Part shown: positions 1 through 7,110 of the stretch, piece by piece
How the letters are laid out: the number at the start of each line of letters is the position of its first letter
Numbering within the stretch: position 1 is the first letter of the stretch
Source of the DNA: Actinomycetota bacterium
GTDB lineage: Bacteria > Actinomycetota > Acidimicrobiia > Acidimicrobiales > Iamiaceae
Assembly: GCA_018268545.1 (NCBI GenBank)
Contig: JAFDWI010000233.1
Coordinates: forward strand, 1 to 9,055
Direction: 5' to 3'
DNA length: 9,055 nt
Program-made: the position numbers and the translations under genes
The notes under the pieces: model-generated
The model's input: only the letters and a program-made list of their open reading frames with translations
Databases searched by the model: none
Told to the model about the DNA's origin: nothing

Positions 1-147
1 AACGAGTCCTTGACAAGCATGAGATCCGTAGAACAACATGAAATAACATGAAACTGACGGAGATTCTGTGCCAATCGTTACACGTCTGTCATGGGCCGAA
101 CGATCCACTCGACTCCAGGTTGCGACACCGATGTCGGCGCCGAGGGG
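1..147. other. AT-richer intergenic stretch, no supported gene
   Basis: This stretch lies beyond the stop codon of the dehydrogenase-like gene and is visibly richer in A and T than the rest of the window, especially over 1-95. It contains a tandem 10-bp-period repeat (AACATGAAA at 35-43 and 45-53). No reading frame in it has coding support. A gene running off the left edge cannot be excluded, because the frames entering at base 1 stop at base 41 or 51 and are too short to judge. Confidence 0.5.
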
Positions 148-1158
148 TCAACCCGAGGCGTCGGCACCTTCGAAGATCGCCGCACGGATGCCGCGCCGGG
201 CGAGCTCGCCCAGGAAGCCCACGGGTTCGAGGTGGCCCGCGACGCCGGCGACACCGGGGCCGCTCACGTCCCCCTCGGCGACCCGAACCGTCGCAACCGC
301 GGCAACCGCCGCGGCGGCAACCGCCGGCCGATCGATCGCGCCGAACACCACCGTGTCGGTCTCACCGTCACGGCGACCGCGCAACTCGACGCGCAGCGCA
401 CCCACGGCACCCTCTGGGTGCGGGGGTCGCAACATCGGCAGTCGACCCAACATCCGATCCCGACGGGTGCCGGCCATCCGAGCGGTGATGCGATGTGCGT
501 CCGGGAACGCTTCGTGGAGCAGCATCGGCTCGCACTGGGAGCCGCGGTAACAGTCCGCGGCACCCACCGGGTCGGGGAACCAGCACAGCTCACGTCCGGA
601 TCCCGATGGACGGAACGCCCACGCGCCGTCGTGCCATTCCAACGCCCGACCGGCAAAGTTCCGATGGTGCTGGTGCGCACATTCGGGACCACCGGTCCCG
701 AGCCACGCGATGTGGATCTCGTCGACCTGATCGAACCAGGCCCTACCGTGCGCCGCGAGCGCGCAACTCAGACCGGGCGAGAACGCCGCGCCGACGACCA
801 CCGGGACGTCCGCTCGTTTCGCCGCCGCGTCCGAGCCCGAGATCTTCTCGACCGCTTCTCGTGCGTCGGCCGTGGACACGACGGGTCGCGCCATCCGGAC
901 CAGGCGTGCCACCTGATCCACCTGGGCCGTCGCGGGCCCGGTGAGCAGCACCGCGTCCACCTCGTCGAGCCCGGCCGGCAACCCGGTCTCGTGCGACCAC
1001 GACCCCACGGTGGCAACCGGTCCGAGCACGTCGGCGACCGCCGAGCACTTCGGAGCATCCGGGTCTCCGACGATGATCTCGGTGACCCCCGGTGTCGACG
1101 CGAGCTGACGGGCCGCTCGGGCGCCGAGCGCGCCGGTTCCCACGACGGCGACGCGCAT
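148..1158 (-). CDS. NAD(P)-binding dehydrogenase-like protein (saccharopine dehydrogenase / Gfo-Idh type Rossmann fold)
   Basis: This 336-residue protein begins directly with a Rossmann beta-strand and dinucleotide-binding loop (MRVAVVGTGALG, glycines 7, 9 and 12). Around residues 70-95 it has the VDAVLLTGPA and RPVVSTAD stretches typical of the saccharopine dehydrogenase NADP-binding fold. The middle carries a Cys/His-rich conserved-looking segment (GTGGPECAHQHH) and a RELCWFPDPVG motif, and the C-terminal part has GAIDRPAVAA. I recall proteins of this pattern as an uncharacterised actinobacterial family, and no substrate can be assigned. It is probably cytosolic, with no signal peptide or membrane segment. 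The ATG at 1158 is chosen because the fold starts there; a GTG at 1191 would add 11 unstructured residues. The start overlaps the stop of the upstream 53-codon gene as TGATG, which suggests translational coupling. Confidence 0.87.
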   Translation of the reverse strand: MRVAVVGTGALGARAARQLASTPGVTEIIVGDPDAPKCSAVADVLGPVATVGSWSHETGLPAGLDEVDAVLLTGPATAQVDQVARLVRMARPVVSTADAREAVEKISGSDAAAKRADVPVVVGAAFSPGLSCALAAHGRAWFDQVDEIHIAWLGTGGPECAHQHHRNFAGRALEWHDGAWAFRPSGSGRELCWFPDPVGAADCYRGSQCEPMLLHEAFPDAHRITARMAGTRRDRMLGRLPMLRPPHPEGAVGALRVELRGRRDGETDTVVFGAIDRPAVAAAAVAAVATVRVAEGDVSGPGVAGVAGHLEPVGFLGELARRGIRAAIFEGADASG

Positions 1159-1319
1159 CAGCGAAGATCCGGACCGGACAGCTCTCGCCACCCGCCGTCA
1201 CGAGGCGGTGTACCGCCCGTTCCCCGGAGGCGAACCGCCGCCGCGACGACCGCGGCCATACCGAGCGCGACCAGTGCTCGCCGCAACAGGGTCATGATCG
1301 CGAAACGGGACTGAGCCAT
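1158..1319 (-). CDS. Small single-pass membrane protein (53 aa), coupled to the dehydrogenase-like gene
   Basis: This short reading frame runs from an ATG at 1319 to a TGA whose last base is the first base of the next gene's ATG (TGATG). The predicted peptide has a short polar N-terminus, a basic pair (LLRRALVALG), a hydrophobic alanine/valine-rich segment at about residues 15-29, then RLRGTGGTPPR and a tail ending GGWRELSGPDLR. This fits a one-helix membrane protein with positively charged flanks. GTGAGG lies 9 nt before the ATG and could serve as a weak ribosome-binding site. The 1-nt overlap and the non-random composition support a real gene. No function is recognised. It might tether or regulate its partner, but that is inference. 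Confidence 0.66.
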   Translation of the reverse strand: MAQSRFAIMTLLRRALVALGMAAVVAAAVRLRGTGGTPPRDGGWRELSGPDLR

Positions 1320-1332
1320 AGCTGGTCGCCTC

Positions 1333-1350
1333 ACCCGGGCATCACCGGGT
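1333..1350. other. Hairpin upstream of the small membrane gene
   Basis: ACCCGG and CCGGGT form a perfect 6-bp stem around a 6-nt loop. On the minus strand it sits directly 5' of the GAGG that probably acts as ribosome-binding site for the 53-residue gene, and 50 nt past the end of the tRNA. It has no U-tract. It could be part of tRNA transcript termination or processing, or a translation-control structure. Confidence 0.35.
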
Positions 1351-1376
1351 CTCGTGCAGAATGTGGTCTGGTGCCG

Positions 1377-1393
1377 CGACCGGTCACCGATCG
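1377..1393 (-). terminator. Possible terminator or 3' processing hairpin of tRNA-Ile
   Basis: In the minus-strand transcript, CGAUCGG, a UGA loop and CCGGUCG form a 7-bp stem with one U-G pair. It lies 6 nt after the discriminator base of the tRNA. No run of U follows, so it is not a canonical intrinsic terminator, although U-less hairpins are common at actinobacterial gene ends. Confidence 0.4.
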
Positions 1394-1399
1394 CCTGCG

Positions 1400-1473
<74 letters not shown>

Positions 1474-1488
1474 GCTGTCGCGAGGTTG

Positions 1489-1496
1489 CGACGCTA
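1489..1496 (-). promoter_or_regulatory. Putative -10 element of tRNA-Ile
   Basis: TAGCGTCG on the minus strand includes a -10-like TAGCGT, placed so that transcription would begin about 10 nt before the mature tRNA 5' end at 1473. The same octamer occurs just upstream of the lipoprotein gene on the other strand. No convincing -35 hexamer is visible. Confidence 0.35.
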
Positions 1497-1548
1497 GTTG
1501 TTCCACGGTCCGTCGGGCCAGCCGAGCCACGCGACGCTCCGTACGGCC

Positions 1549-2172
1549 TCAGCGATGCGCCGCCACATCCTCGTCGTCCTCGTCGAGCGGCTCGTCGACC
1601 TCGATCACCACGAAGCGCAACCCACCGGTCGCTTCGGCGATCAGGTTCACGATCGCCGCGCCGAGGGTGATCAGGATGCTGCCGACGACCAACCAGACCG
1701 CACCGACCAGGGCGGCCGCGTCGAACAGGTGCGGGCCGTTGAACGACCAGTTCTCGAAGCCGATCTGGCGCATGAAGTGTTCGATGTGATGCACCTGCCC
1801 GGTGCTGTTCGCCAACGACCATCCGAGCGCCACGAAACCGAGGAAGATGGCGTAGAACACGAGCCCGCCGAGCAGGGCGACCTTGAAAACCGACCAGAGC
1901 TGCACGTGCCGGACGACGCGGACCACCCGTCGCCCGGGTCGGCGGGCGGGCGCGAATCGGGGCTGTCGGACCTCGTCGGATGATCGGTCGTTCCGCTTTG
2001 CGTGGGCGTCTCGTCGGCCGGCGTCGCGACGCACCCGCGCCTCGTCGGCCGGTTCCGGCGGCAGTTCCGTGGTGACGGCGGAATGTTCGGCCGCCTTTGC
2101 AGCGGCGACCGCCCCAGCGGCAGCCGCGGCCGAGGAGGTCTCACCGAGGGCGGAAGGGTCCGATGCGACCAT
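1549..2172 (-). CDS. DUF3566 family transmembrane protein (Rv0007-type)
   Basis: This 207-residue protein has a long N-terminal tail rich in Ala and charged residues (1-80), then an Arg-rich segment leading into RHVQLWSVFKVALL. Two hydrophobic segments follow, at about 94-119 and 151-179. The second ends in NLIAEATGGLRFVVIEVDE, and the acidic C-terminus contains DEDDED. The W-S-V-x-K-V entry into the first helix, the two helices and the N-L-x-A-x-x-x-G-G-L ending match DUF3566, a family found next to gyrA in many actinobacteria (Rv0007 in M. tuberculosis). Its function is unknown. ATG 2172 is chosen because it lies 10 nt after the upstream gene's stop and the frame before it reads as arginine/serine-rich shadow. 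There is no clear ribosome-binding site, so reinitiation after the upstream gene is plausible. Confidence 0.88.
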   Translation of the reverse strand: MVASDPSALGETSSAAAAAGAVAAAKAAEHSAVTTELPPEPADEARVRRDAGRRDAHAKRNDRSSDEVRQPRFAPARRPGRRVVRVVRHVQLWSVFKVALLGGLVFYAIFLGFVALGWSLANSTGQVHHIEHFMRQIGFENWSFNGPHLFDAAALVGAVWLVVGSILITLGAAIVNLIAEATGGLRFVVIEVDEPLDEDDEDVAAHR

Positions 2173-2182
2173 CTGGCCGAGT

Positions 2183-2551
2183 CTACGGGTCCGACGCGGA
2201 CGGTTCCGCGACCGGACTCGCCGCCGCGGTCGCGTCGGTCCCCGATGCCCGGACGGTGACCACGACGGTGAACCCGATTCGTTCGAACGCGACGACCTCC
2301 ACGTGGTTCGCGAGCGCGAGGTGCGCGGCACGGCGCTCGGCGAGTCCCGGGTCGGGTTCGACTGCCGCCGCGAGCGCCGCGGCGTCGGCTGCCGCCTGGA
2401 CGCGGGCACGGGCGGTGGCACGGCTCCCGAGCAGCATCGCCCCCGACGCGACGGCCATCGTCAACGCGATGACGCCGGCCATCAGCGGTACGACCTGGCC
2501 GAGTTCGTCGCCTCGCCGACCGCGAACCTTCGGTGGTTTGGGTGCCTGCAC
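2183..2551 (-). CDS. TadE/TadG-like one-helix membrane protein
   Basis: The protein is about 122 residues. A basic N-terminus (KPPKVRGRRGDELGQ) precedes a single hydrophobic segment, VVPLMAGVIALTMAVASGAM, at about residues 20-42. ARVQAAADAAALAAA follows directly, then a small beta-rich extracytoplasmic domain. The D-E-x-G-Q entry, the helix and the A-R-x-Q-A-A-A-D-A-A-A-L-A motif are the hallmark of Tad/Flp pilus-assembly TadE/G-like N-termini and of the small actinobacterial 'TadE-like' proteins. No pilin, TadA ATPase or TadB/C gene is visible here, so a role in pili is not supported by context. The start is uncertain: GTG 2551 (preceded by AAGGTGG) gives the usual short N-terminus, while a TTG at 2584 would add 11 residues and run through a palindrome. 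It lies between gyrA and the DUF3566 gene in the same direction. Confidence 0.75.
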   Translation of the reverse strand: MQAPKPPKVRGRRGDELGQVVPLMAGVIALTMAVASGAMLLGSRATARARVQAAADAAALAAAVEPDPGLAERRAAHLALANHVEVVAFERIGFTVVVTVRASGTDATAAASPVAEPSASDP

Positions 2552-2566
2552 CCACCTTGCATACCC

Positions 2567-2580
2567 CGAACCGCGGTTCG
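2567..2580. repeat. 14-bp perfect palindrome CGAACCGCGGTTCG
   Basis: The sequence is its own reverse complement with no spacer. It lies between the gyrA stop and the preferred GTG start of the TadG-like gene, 15 nt before that start. It could be an operator-type site or chance in GC-rich DNA. If the TTG at 2584 were the true start it would be coding. Confidence 0.4.
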
Positions 2581-2633
2581 TCAAACCCGATGGCGGCTGC
2601 CGCCCGACCGAACCGGGACGTGCCGCCCGGCGG

Positions 2634-5090
2634 TCAGGACGATTCGTCGTCGCCGGTGAGCACCGGCGCGACGGCGGCCACGTACTGGCCCTCGTCGAGG
2701 TTCATGACCCGCACACCGGTGGCGTCGCGTCCCTGCGAGGAGATCTCACGCACCGGCATCCGGATGACCGTGCCGCCCGACGCGATCACGAAGATCTCGT
2801 CGTCGAGGCCGACCATGAACGCGGCCGCGACCCGGCCGCGGCTGGCCGTCAACTTGATGCCCCGCACGCCCTGGATCCCGCGGTTCTTCGCGGTGAAGTG
2901 CTCGAGCTTGGTGCGCTTGCCGTAACCGGCGTCGGTGACGATGAGGATCGTCGCGTCGTCACGGGCCACGTCACAGGACACGACCTCGTCGTCGTCACGC
3001 AGCTTGATGCCCCGCACCCCGGCCGTCGAACGACCCATCGAACGGACCTGGGCATCGTCGAAGCGCACGGTCATGCCCTTGCGGGTCACCATGAAGATGT
3101 CGTCCCCCTCGTTCGCAGGGATCACCTTGGCGAGCTCGTCGCCGTCGTGCAGGTTGATAGCGATGATCCCGGCCCGCAACGACGAGTCGTACTCGGTGAA
3201 ACGCGTCTTCTTGACCTGGCCCTTGCGGGTCGCGAAGAACAGGTACTGGTTGGTCTCGTAGTCGCGGGTGTCGATGACCGCCTCGATGCGCTCGTCGGGC
3301 TGCAGCGGCAACAGGTTGACGATCGCGGTGCCACGCGCGGTGCGTTCCTTGCGTGGGATCTCGTGTGCCTTGAGGCGGTAGACACGCCCGAGATTCGAGA
3401 AGAACAGCAGGTACGCGTGCGCCGAGGTCATGATGATCCGGATCACGTAGTCCTCGTCGCGCAGTTTCGTGCCCGCGACGCCTCGACCACCGCGCCCCTG
3501 GGTGCGGAACGAATCGGGGAGCATCGTCTTGATGTAGCCCTTGGCCGACAGGGTGACCACGAGGTCCTCGTCGTCGATCAGGTCTTCGATGTCGAGGTCG
3601 CCCGGGTCGTAGGTGATCTCCGATCGTCGTGGAGTCGCGAACTTCTCACGCACCTCGGTGAGTTCGGTCTTGATGACCTCACGCAGGCGTGCCTCGTCCG
3701 CGAGGATCGCCTCGAGATCGGCGATCGTGGTCGACAACTCGTCCATCTCACCTTCGAGGTCGATGCGAGCCAGACGGGTCAGGCGCCCGAGTTGCATCTG
3801 CAGGATGTGTTCGGCCTGGGTCTCGGAGAACTCGAAGGGCTCGGCCATCAGGGCCGCCAGTGCGGCACTCCGATCTTCCGAGGCTCGGATCGTGGCGATG
3901 ACCTCGTCGATGACGTTGATCGCCTTGAGCAGACCTTCGACGATGTGGGCCCGAGCCTGGGCCTTGGCGAGCCGGAACTCCGAGCGACGCCGCACGACGT
4001 CGATCTGGTGGGCGACGTACGCCTGGAGTGCCTGCGCGAGGTTCAGGGTGCGGGGCACCCCGTCGACGAGTGCGACGAAGTTGAATGCGAAGTTCGTCTG
4101 CAACTGGGTGTGCTTGTAGAGGTTGTTGAGGATCACCAACGCGGGTGCGTCACGCTTGAGTTCGATGACGAGCTTGGTGTCTTCGCCGGACGAGGCGTCG
4201 TTGACGTCCGCGATCCCCTCGATCGTCTTGGTCTCGACGAGCTCCTTGATCTTCGCGGCGGTGTTCGCGATCCCCACCTGGTAGGGAAGGCCGGTCACCT
4301 CGATCCGGTCACGCTGGCGGCCGGAGCCTTCGATGATCTCGGTTCGGGCGCGCAGGCGGATCGATCCCTTGCCGGTCCGGTACGCGTCCATGATCCCGGC
4401 GCGACCCAGGATCATCGCGTCGGTCGGGAAGTCCGGGCCCTTGACGAAGGCCATCAGGTCATCCGGTGTGGCCTCGGGATTGTCGATCAGGTGGATCGTG
4501 GCGTCGACGACCTCACCCAGGTTGTGGGGCGGAATGTTGGTCGCCATGCCCACGGCGATGCCTTGGGAGCCGTTGACCAGCAGGTTCGGGTAGCGCGCCG
4601 GCAGCACGACCGGTTCGGTGACCTCACCCGAGTAGTTGTCGGCGAAGTCGACGGTGTTCTCGTCGATGTCGGCGAGCATCGACATCGCCAGCGGCTCGAG
4701 ACGACATTCGGTGTAGCGGGCCGCTGCCGGGCCGAAGTCGGGCGAACCGAAGTTGCCGTGACCGTCGACCAGGGGGTGGCGCAGGCTGAAGTTCTGGGCC
4801 ATCCGCACGAGCGCGTCGTAGATCGCCGAGTCGCTGTGGGGGTGGAAGTAACCCATGACGTGCCCGGTGACCCGGGCCGATTTCATGTGCGAACGATCCG
4901 GGCGGGCGCCGATGTCGTACATGCCCCACAGGATCCGACGGTGCACCGGCTTGAGCCCGTCGCGGGCGTCGGGCAGCGCCCGTGACACGATGACCGACAT
5001 CGCGTAGTCCAGGAACGATCGTTCCATCTCTTCCTGGATCTCGATCTCCTCGACCGAATCCGGTGCTGCTGGCGGTGGCGTGTCGGGCAT
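2634..5090 (-). CDS. gyrA: DNA gyrase subunit A
   Basis: GyrA is the DNA cleavage and rejoining subunit of gyrase, which acts with GyrB as an A2B2 enzyme that introduces negative supercoils. The 818-residue length fits the family. The N-terminal breakage-reunion domain begins EEMERSFLDYAMSVIVSRALPDARDG. The catalytic tyrosine is Tyr126 in AARYTE, preceded by Arg125. The quinolone region (about residues 70-112) reads MGYFHPHSDSAIYD, with Ser86 where E. coli GyrA has Gly81; Ser88 and Asp92, matching E. coli Ser83 and Asp87, are retained. The coiled-coil region spans roughly 355-490. The C-terminal wrapping domain starts with a GyrA box variant QGRGGRG (531-537; consensus Q-R/K-RGG-R/K-G), marking gyrase rather than topoisomerase IV. 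AGAGG lies 3 nt before the ATG, with AGAAG further upstream. No frameshift is seen. Confidence 0.98.
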   Translation of the reverse strand: MPDTPPPAAPDSVEEIEIQEEMERSFLDYAMSVIVSRALPDARDGLKPVHRRILWGMYDIGARPDRSHMKSARVTGHVMGYFHPHSDSAIYDALVRMAQNFSLRHPLVDGHGNFGSPDFGPAAARYTECRLEPLAMSMLADIDENTVDFADNYSGEVTEPVVLPARYPNLLVNGSQGIAVGMATNIPPHNLGEVVDATIHLIDNPEATPDDLMAFVKGPDFPTDAMILGRAGIMDAYRTGKGSIRLRARTEIIEGSGRQRDRIEVTGLPYQVGIANTAAKIKELVETKTIEGIADVNDASSGEDTKLVIELKRDAPALVILNNLYKHTQLQTNFAFNFVALVDGVPRTLNLAQALQAYVAHQIDVVRRRSEFRLAKAQARAHIVEGLLKAINVIDEVIATIRASEDRSAALAALMAEPFEFSETQAEHILQMQLGRLTRLARIDLEGEMDELSTTIADLEAILADEARLREVIKTELTEVREKFATPRRSEITYDPGDLDIEDLIDDEDLVVTLSAKGYIKTMLPDSFRTQGRGGRGVAGTKLRDEDYVIRIIMTSAHAYLLFFSNLGRVYRLKAHEIPRKERTARGTAIVNLLPLQPDERIEAVIDTRDYETNQYLFFATRKGQVKKTRFTEYDSSLRAGIIAINLHDGDELAKVIPANEGDDIFMVTRKGMTVRFDDAQVRSMGRSTAGVRGIKLRDDDEVVSCDVARDDATILIVTDAGYGKRTKLEHFTAKNRGIQGVRGIKLTASRGRVAAAFMVGLDDEIFVIASGGTVIRMPVREISSQGRDATGVRVMNLDEGQYVAAVAPVLTGDDESS

Positions 5091-5114
5091 CGACCTCTAC
5101 TTCTCGTTCGGATG

Positions 5115-5131
5115 GCCCGCGCGACGCGGGC
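5115..5131 (-). other. Intercistronic hairpin between gyrB and gyrA
   Basis: GCCCGCG, loop CGA and CGCGGGC form a perfect 7-bp GC-only stem in the 67-nt gap between the gyrB stop and the gyrA start. No U-tract follows, so full termination is unlikely. It may be an RNA-stability or processing element setting the relative levels of the two subunit messages. Confidence 0.45.
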
Positions 5132-5157
5132 GGAGTGTTGCGACGTCGGCGATCTCG

Positions 5158-7110
5158 TCAGATGTCGAGGAAGCGCACGTCCTTCGCGTTGGTCTGGATG
5201 AACTGCTTGCGGCTGGTGACGTCGTCACCCATGAGGATCGACATGACCTCGTCCGCGAGCGCGGCCTGCTCGACGGTCACCTGGAGCAACGTCCGGTGGG
5301 CGGGGTCCATCGTGGTGACCTTGAGTTCGTCGTAGTCCATCTCACCCAGCCCCTTGAGGCGACCGAAGTCCTTCTTGTGGTTGGGCCGCTCGGCGAGGAA
5401 GGCGTTCTTCGCGGCGTCGTCCTTGAGGTACACCTTCTCCTTGCCGACCTCGGTCGAGTACAGCGGCGGCTGCGCGATGTAGATGCAACCGGCCTCGACC
5501 AGGGGGCGCATCTGGCGGAAGAAGAACGTGAGCAGCAACGTGCGGATGTGGCTGCCGTCGACATCCGCGTCACACAGGGCGATCACCTTGTCGTAGCGGC
5601 GCTTGGAGACGTCGAACTCTTCGCCGACCCCGGCGCCGATCGCGGCGATGAGCGCCTGGATCTCGGTGTTCTTGAGCATCTTGTCGAGGCGGGCCCGCTC
5701 GACGTTGAGGATCTTGCCGCGGATCGGGAGGATCGCCTGGGTGTGCGGGTCGCGGGCCTGCACCGCGGAACCACCGGCGGAGTCACCCTCGACGATGAAC
5801 AGTTCGCGTTCGGCTGCGTCCTTGGACGAACAGTCCTTGAGCTTGTCGGGCATGCCGGCGCCATCGAGCAGCGTCTTGTTGCGGATGACGTCACGGGCCT
5901 TGCGGGCCGCGGCGCGCGCCTGGGAGGCCGAGATCGCCTTCTTGACGATCTTGTTGGCCTCGGTCGGGTTCTCCTCGAACCACTGGGCCAGCTTGTCGTT
6001 GGTGACCTTGGTGACCAGCGACCGCATCGCGGTGTTGCCGAGCTTGCCCTTGGTCTGACCTTCGAACTGCGGGTTCGTGAGGCGCACCGAGATCACGGCG
6101 GTCAGCCCTTCCCGGACGTCTTCACCGCCGAGGTTCGGGTCCTTGTCCTTCAACAGGTTTCGTGCCCGGGCGTACTTGTTGACCACCGAGGTGAGCGCCG
6201 TACGGAAGCCTTCTTCGTGCGTGCCACCTTCGATCGTGGAGATCCCGTTCGCGAAGCTGTGCAGCCCGTCCGCGTTGAATCCGGTGTTCCACTGGAACGC
6301 GACCTCGACCTCGGAGGTCTCGTCGGAACCTTCGAAGTAGCCGACCTTGGTGAACAGCGCGTCCTTGGTGCGGTTGACGTGCTTGACGAAGTCGACGATC
6401 CCACCGGCGTACTTGTAGGTGGTCGGCGTCGGGTCGTTGCCGGGGCGCCGGTCGACGAAGACGATCTCGAGACCCCGGTTGAGGAACGCCATGATCTGGA
6501 AGCGGTCCAGCATGGTCTGGGCCCGGAAGTTGACCTCTTCCATGATCGTCGGGTCGGGCCAGAACCGGATCGTGGTTCCCGTTCGCCCGCGGGGGGCCTT
6601 ACCGACATCTTTGAGCTTGTTCTGGATCTGACCGCCCTTGGCGAAGTCCATGACCCAGTGGCGGTCGTTGCGGTCGATCTCGACCTCGAAACGTTCCGAC
6701 AGGGCGTTCACGACCGACACGCCGACCCCGTGGAGCCCACCGGAGACCTTGTAGCCCCCGCCGTCGAACTTGCCACCGGCATGCAGCATCGACACGGCCA
6801 CCTCGGCGGTGGACATGTTCTTGTACTTGGGATCCTTGTGCGGATACGGCGCGACCGGGATGCCGCGACCGTCGTCGACGACCTCGCAGGCGCCGTCGGC
6901 GAGGATCGTGACGTCGATCCGGGTGCAGTGACCGGCCATCGCCTCGTCGACGGAGTTGTCGACGACCTCCCAGACCATGTGGTGGAGGCCGGTCGGGCCG
7001 GTCGAGCCGATGTACATGCCCGGTCGTTGACGGACCGGTTCGAGGCCTTCGAGCACCTGGATGTCGGCGGCGCCGTAGTCCTCGGTCGTCTTGGTGGTGG
7101 ATCGGGCCAA
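5158..7110 (-). CDS. gyrB: DNA gyrase subunit B
   Basis: GyrB is the ATPase subunit of gyrase. With the start used here it is 650 residues. GHKL ATPase motifs in order are EVVDNSVDEAMAGH (ATP-site Glu48, Asn52), DDGRGIP (about 79-85) and GGLHGVGVSVVNALS (about 124-138). The transducer domain carries the lysine loop QTKGKLG (352-358). The TOPRIM domain has EGDSAGGSA (441-449), PIRGKILNVE and DADVDGSHI (514-522), the metal-binding acidic residues. The C-terminus has RLKGLGEM and ends near QTNAKDVRFLDI. The start is placed at TTG 7110 because AAAGG lies 7 nt upstream and the protein then begins MARSTTKTTEDYGAADIQVLEG, like other actinobacterial GyrBs. A GTG at 7167 would add 19 residues without a comparable ribosome-binding site. 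gyrA follows 67 nt downstream. Confidence 0.97.
   Translation of the reverse strand: MARSTTKTTEDYGAADIQVLEGLEPVRQRPGMYIGSTGPTGLHHMVWEVVDNSVDEAMAGHCTRIDVTILADGACEVVDDGRGIPVAPYPHKDPKYKNMSTAEVAVSMLHAGGKFDGGGYKVSGGLHGVGVSVVNALSERFEVEIDRNDRHWVMDFAKGGQIQNKLKDVGKAPRGRTGTTIRFWPDPTIMEEVNFRAQTMLDRFQIMAFLNRGLEIVFVDRRPGNDPTPTTYKYAGGIVDFVKHVNRTKDALFTKVGYFEGSDETSEVEVAFQWNTGFNADGLHSFANGISTIEGGTHEEGFRTALTSVVNKYARARNLLKDKDPNLGGEDVREGLTAVISVRLTNPQFEGQTKGKLGNTAMRSLVTKVTNDKLAQWFEENPTEANKIVKKAISASQARAAARKARDVIRNKTLLDGAGMPDKLKDCSSKDAAERELFIVEGDSAGGSAVQARDPHTQAILPIRGKILNVERARLDKMLKNTEIQALIAAIGAGVGEEFDVSKRRYDKVIALCDADVDGSHIRTLLLTFFFRQMRPLVEAGCIYIAQPPLYSTEVGKEKVYLKDDAAKNAFLAERPNHKKDFGRLKGLGEMDYDELKVTTMDPAHRTLLQVTVEQAALADEVMSILMGDDVTSRKQFIQTNAKDVRFLDI

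Noticed and set aside
1..51. Possible C-terminus of a plus-strand gene, or start of a minus-strand gene at 20 running off the edge
   Set aside because: Only a dozen or so codons are available in each frame and none can be supported.
123..136. Hairpin CGACA/TGTCG as terminator of the dehydrogenase-like gene
   Set aside because: Only a 5-bp stem with no U-tract; not distinguishable from chance.
1159..1191. 11-codon N-terminal extension of the dehydrogenase-like gene from GTG 1191
   Set aside because: The Rossmann strand begins at the internal ATG 1158, which overlaps the upstream stop in TGATG.
91..1314. 407-codon plus-strand open frame opposite the dehydrogenase-like gene
   Set aside because: Arg/Gly/His-rich shadow with no motif; the minus-strand frame has a clear Rossmann fold.
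2173..2421. N-terminal extension of the DUF3566 protein
   Set aside because: It overlaps the TadG-like gene and reads as Arg/Ser/Pro-rich out-of-frame sequence.
2592..2633. GC-rich inverted repeats after gyrA as a terminator
   Set aside because: Stems have 1-3 nt loops and no U-tract, and the next gene follows in the same direction.
2097..4985. 962-codon plus-strand open frame opposite gyrA
   Set aside because: It is exactly antisense to a full-length gyrA and has low-complexity His/Asp/Val-rich content. Long antisense frames arise from GC-rich codon bias.
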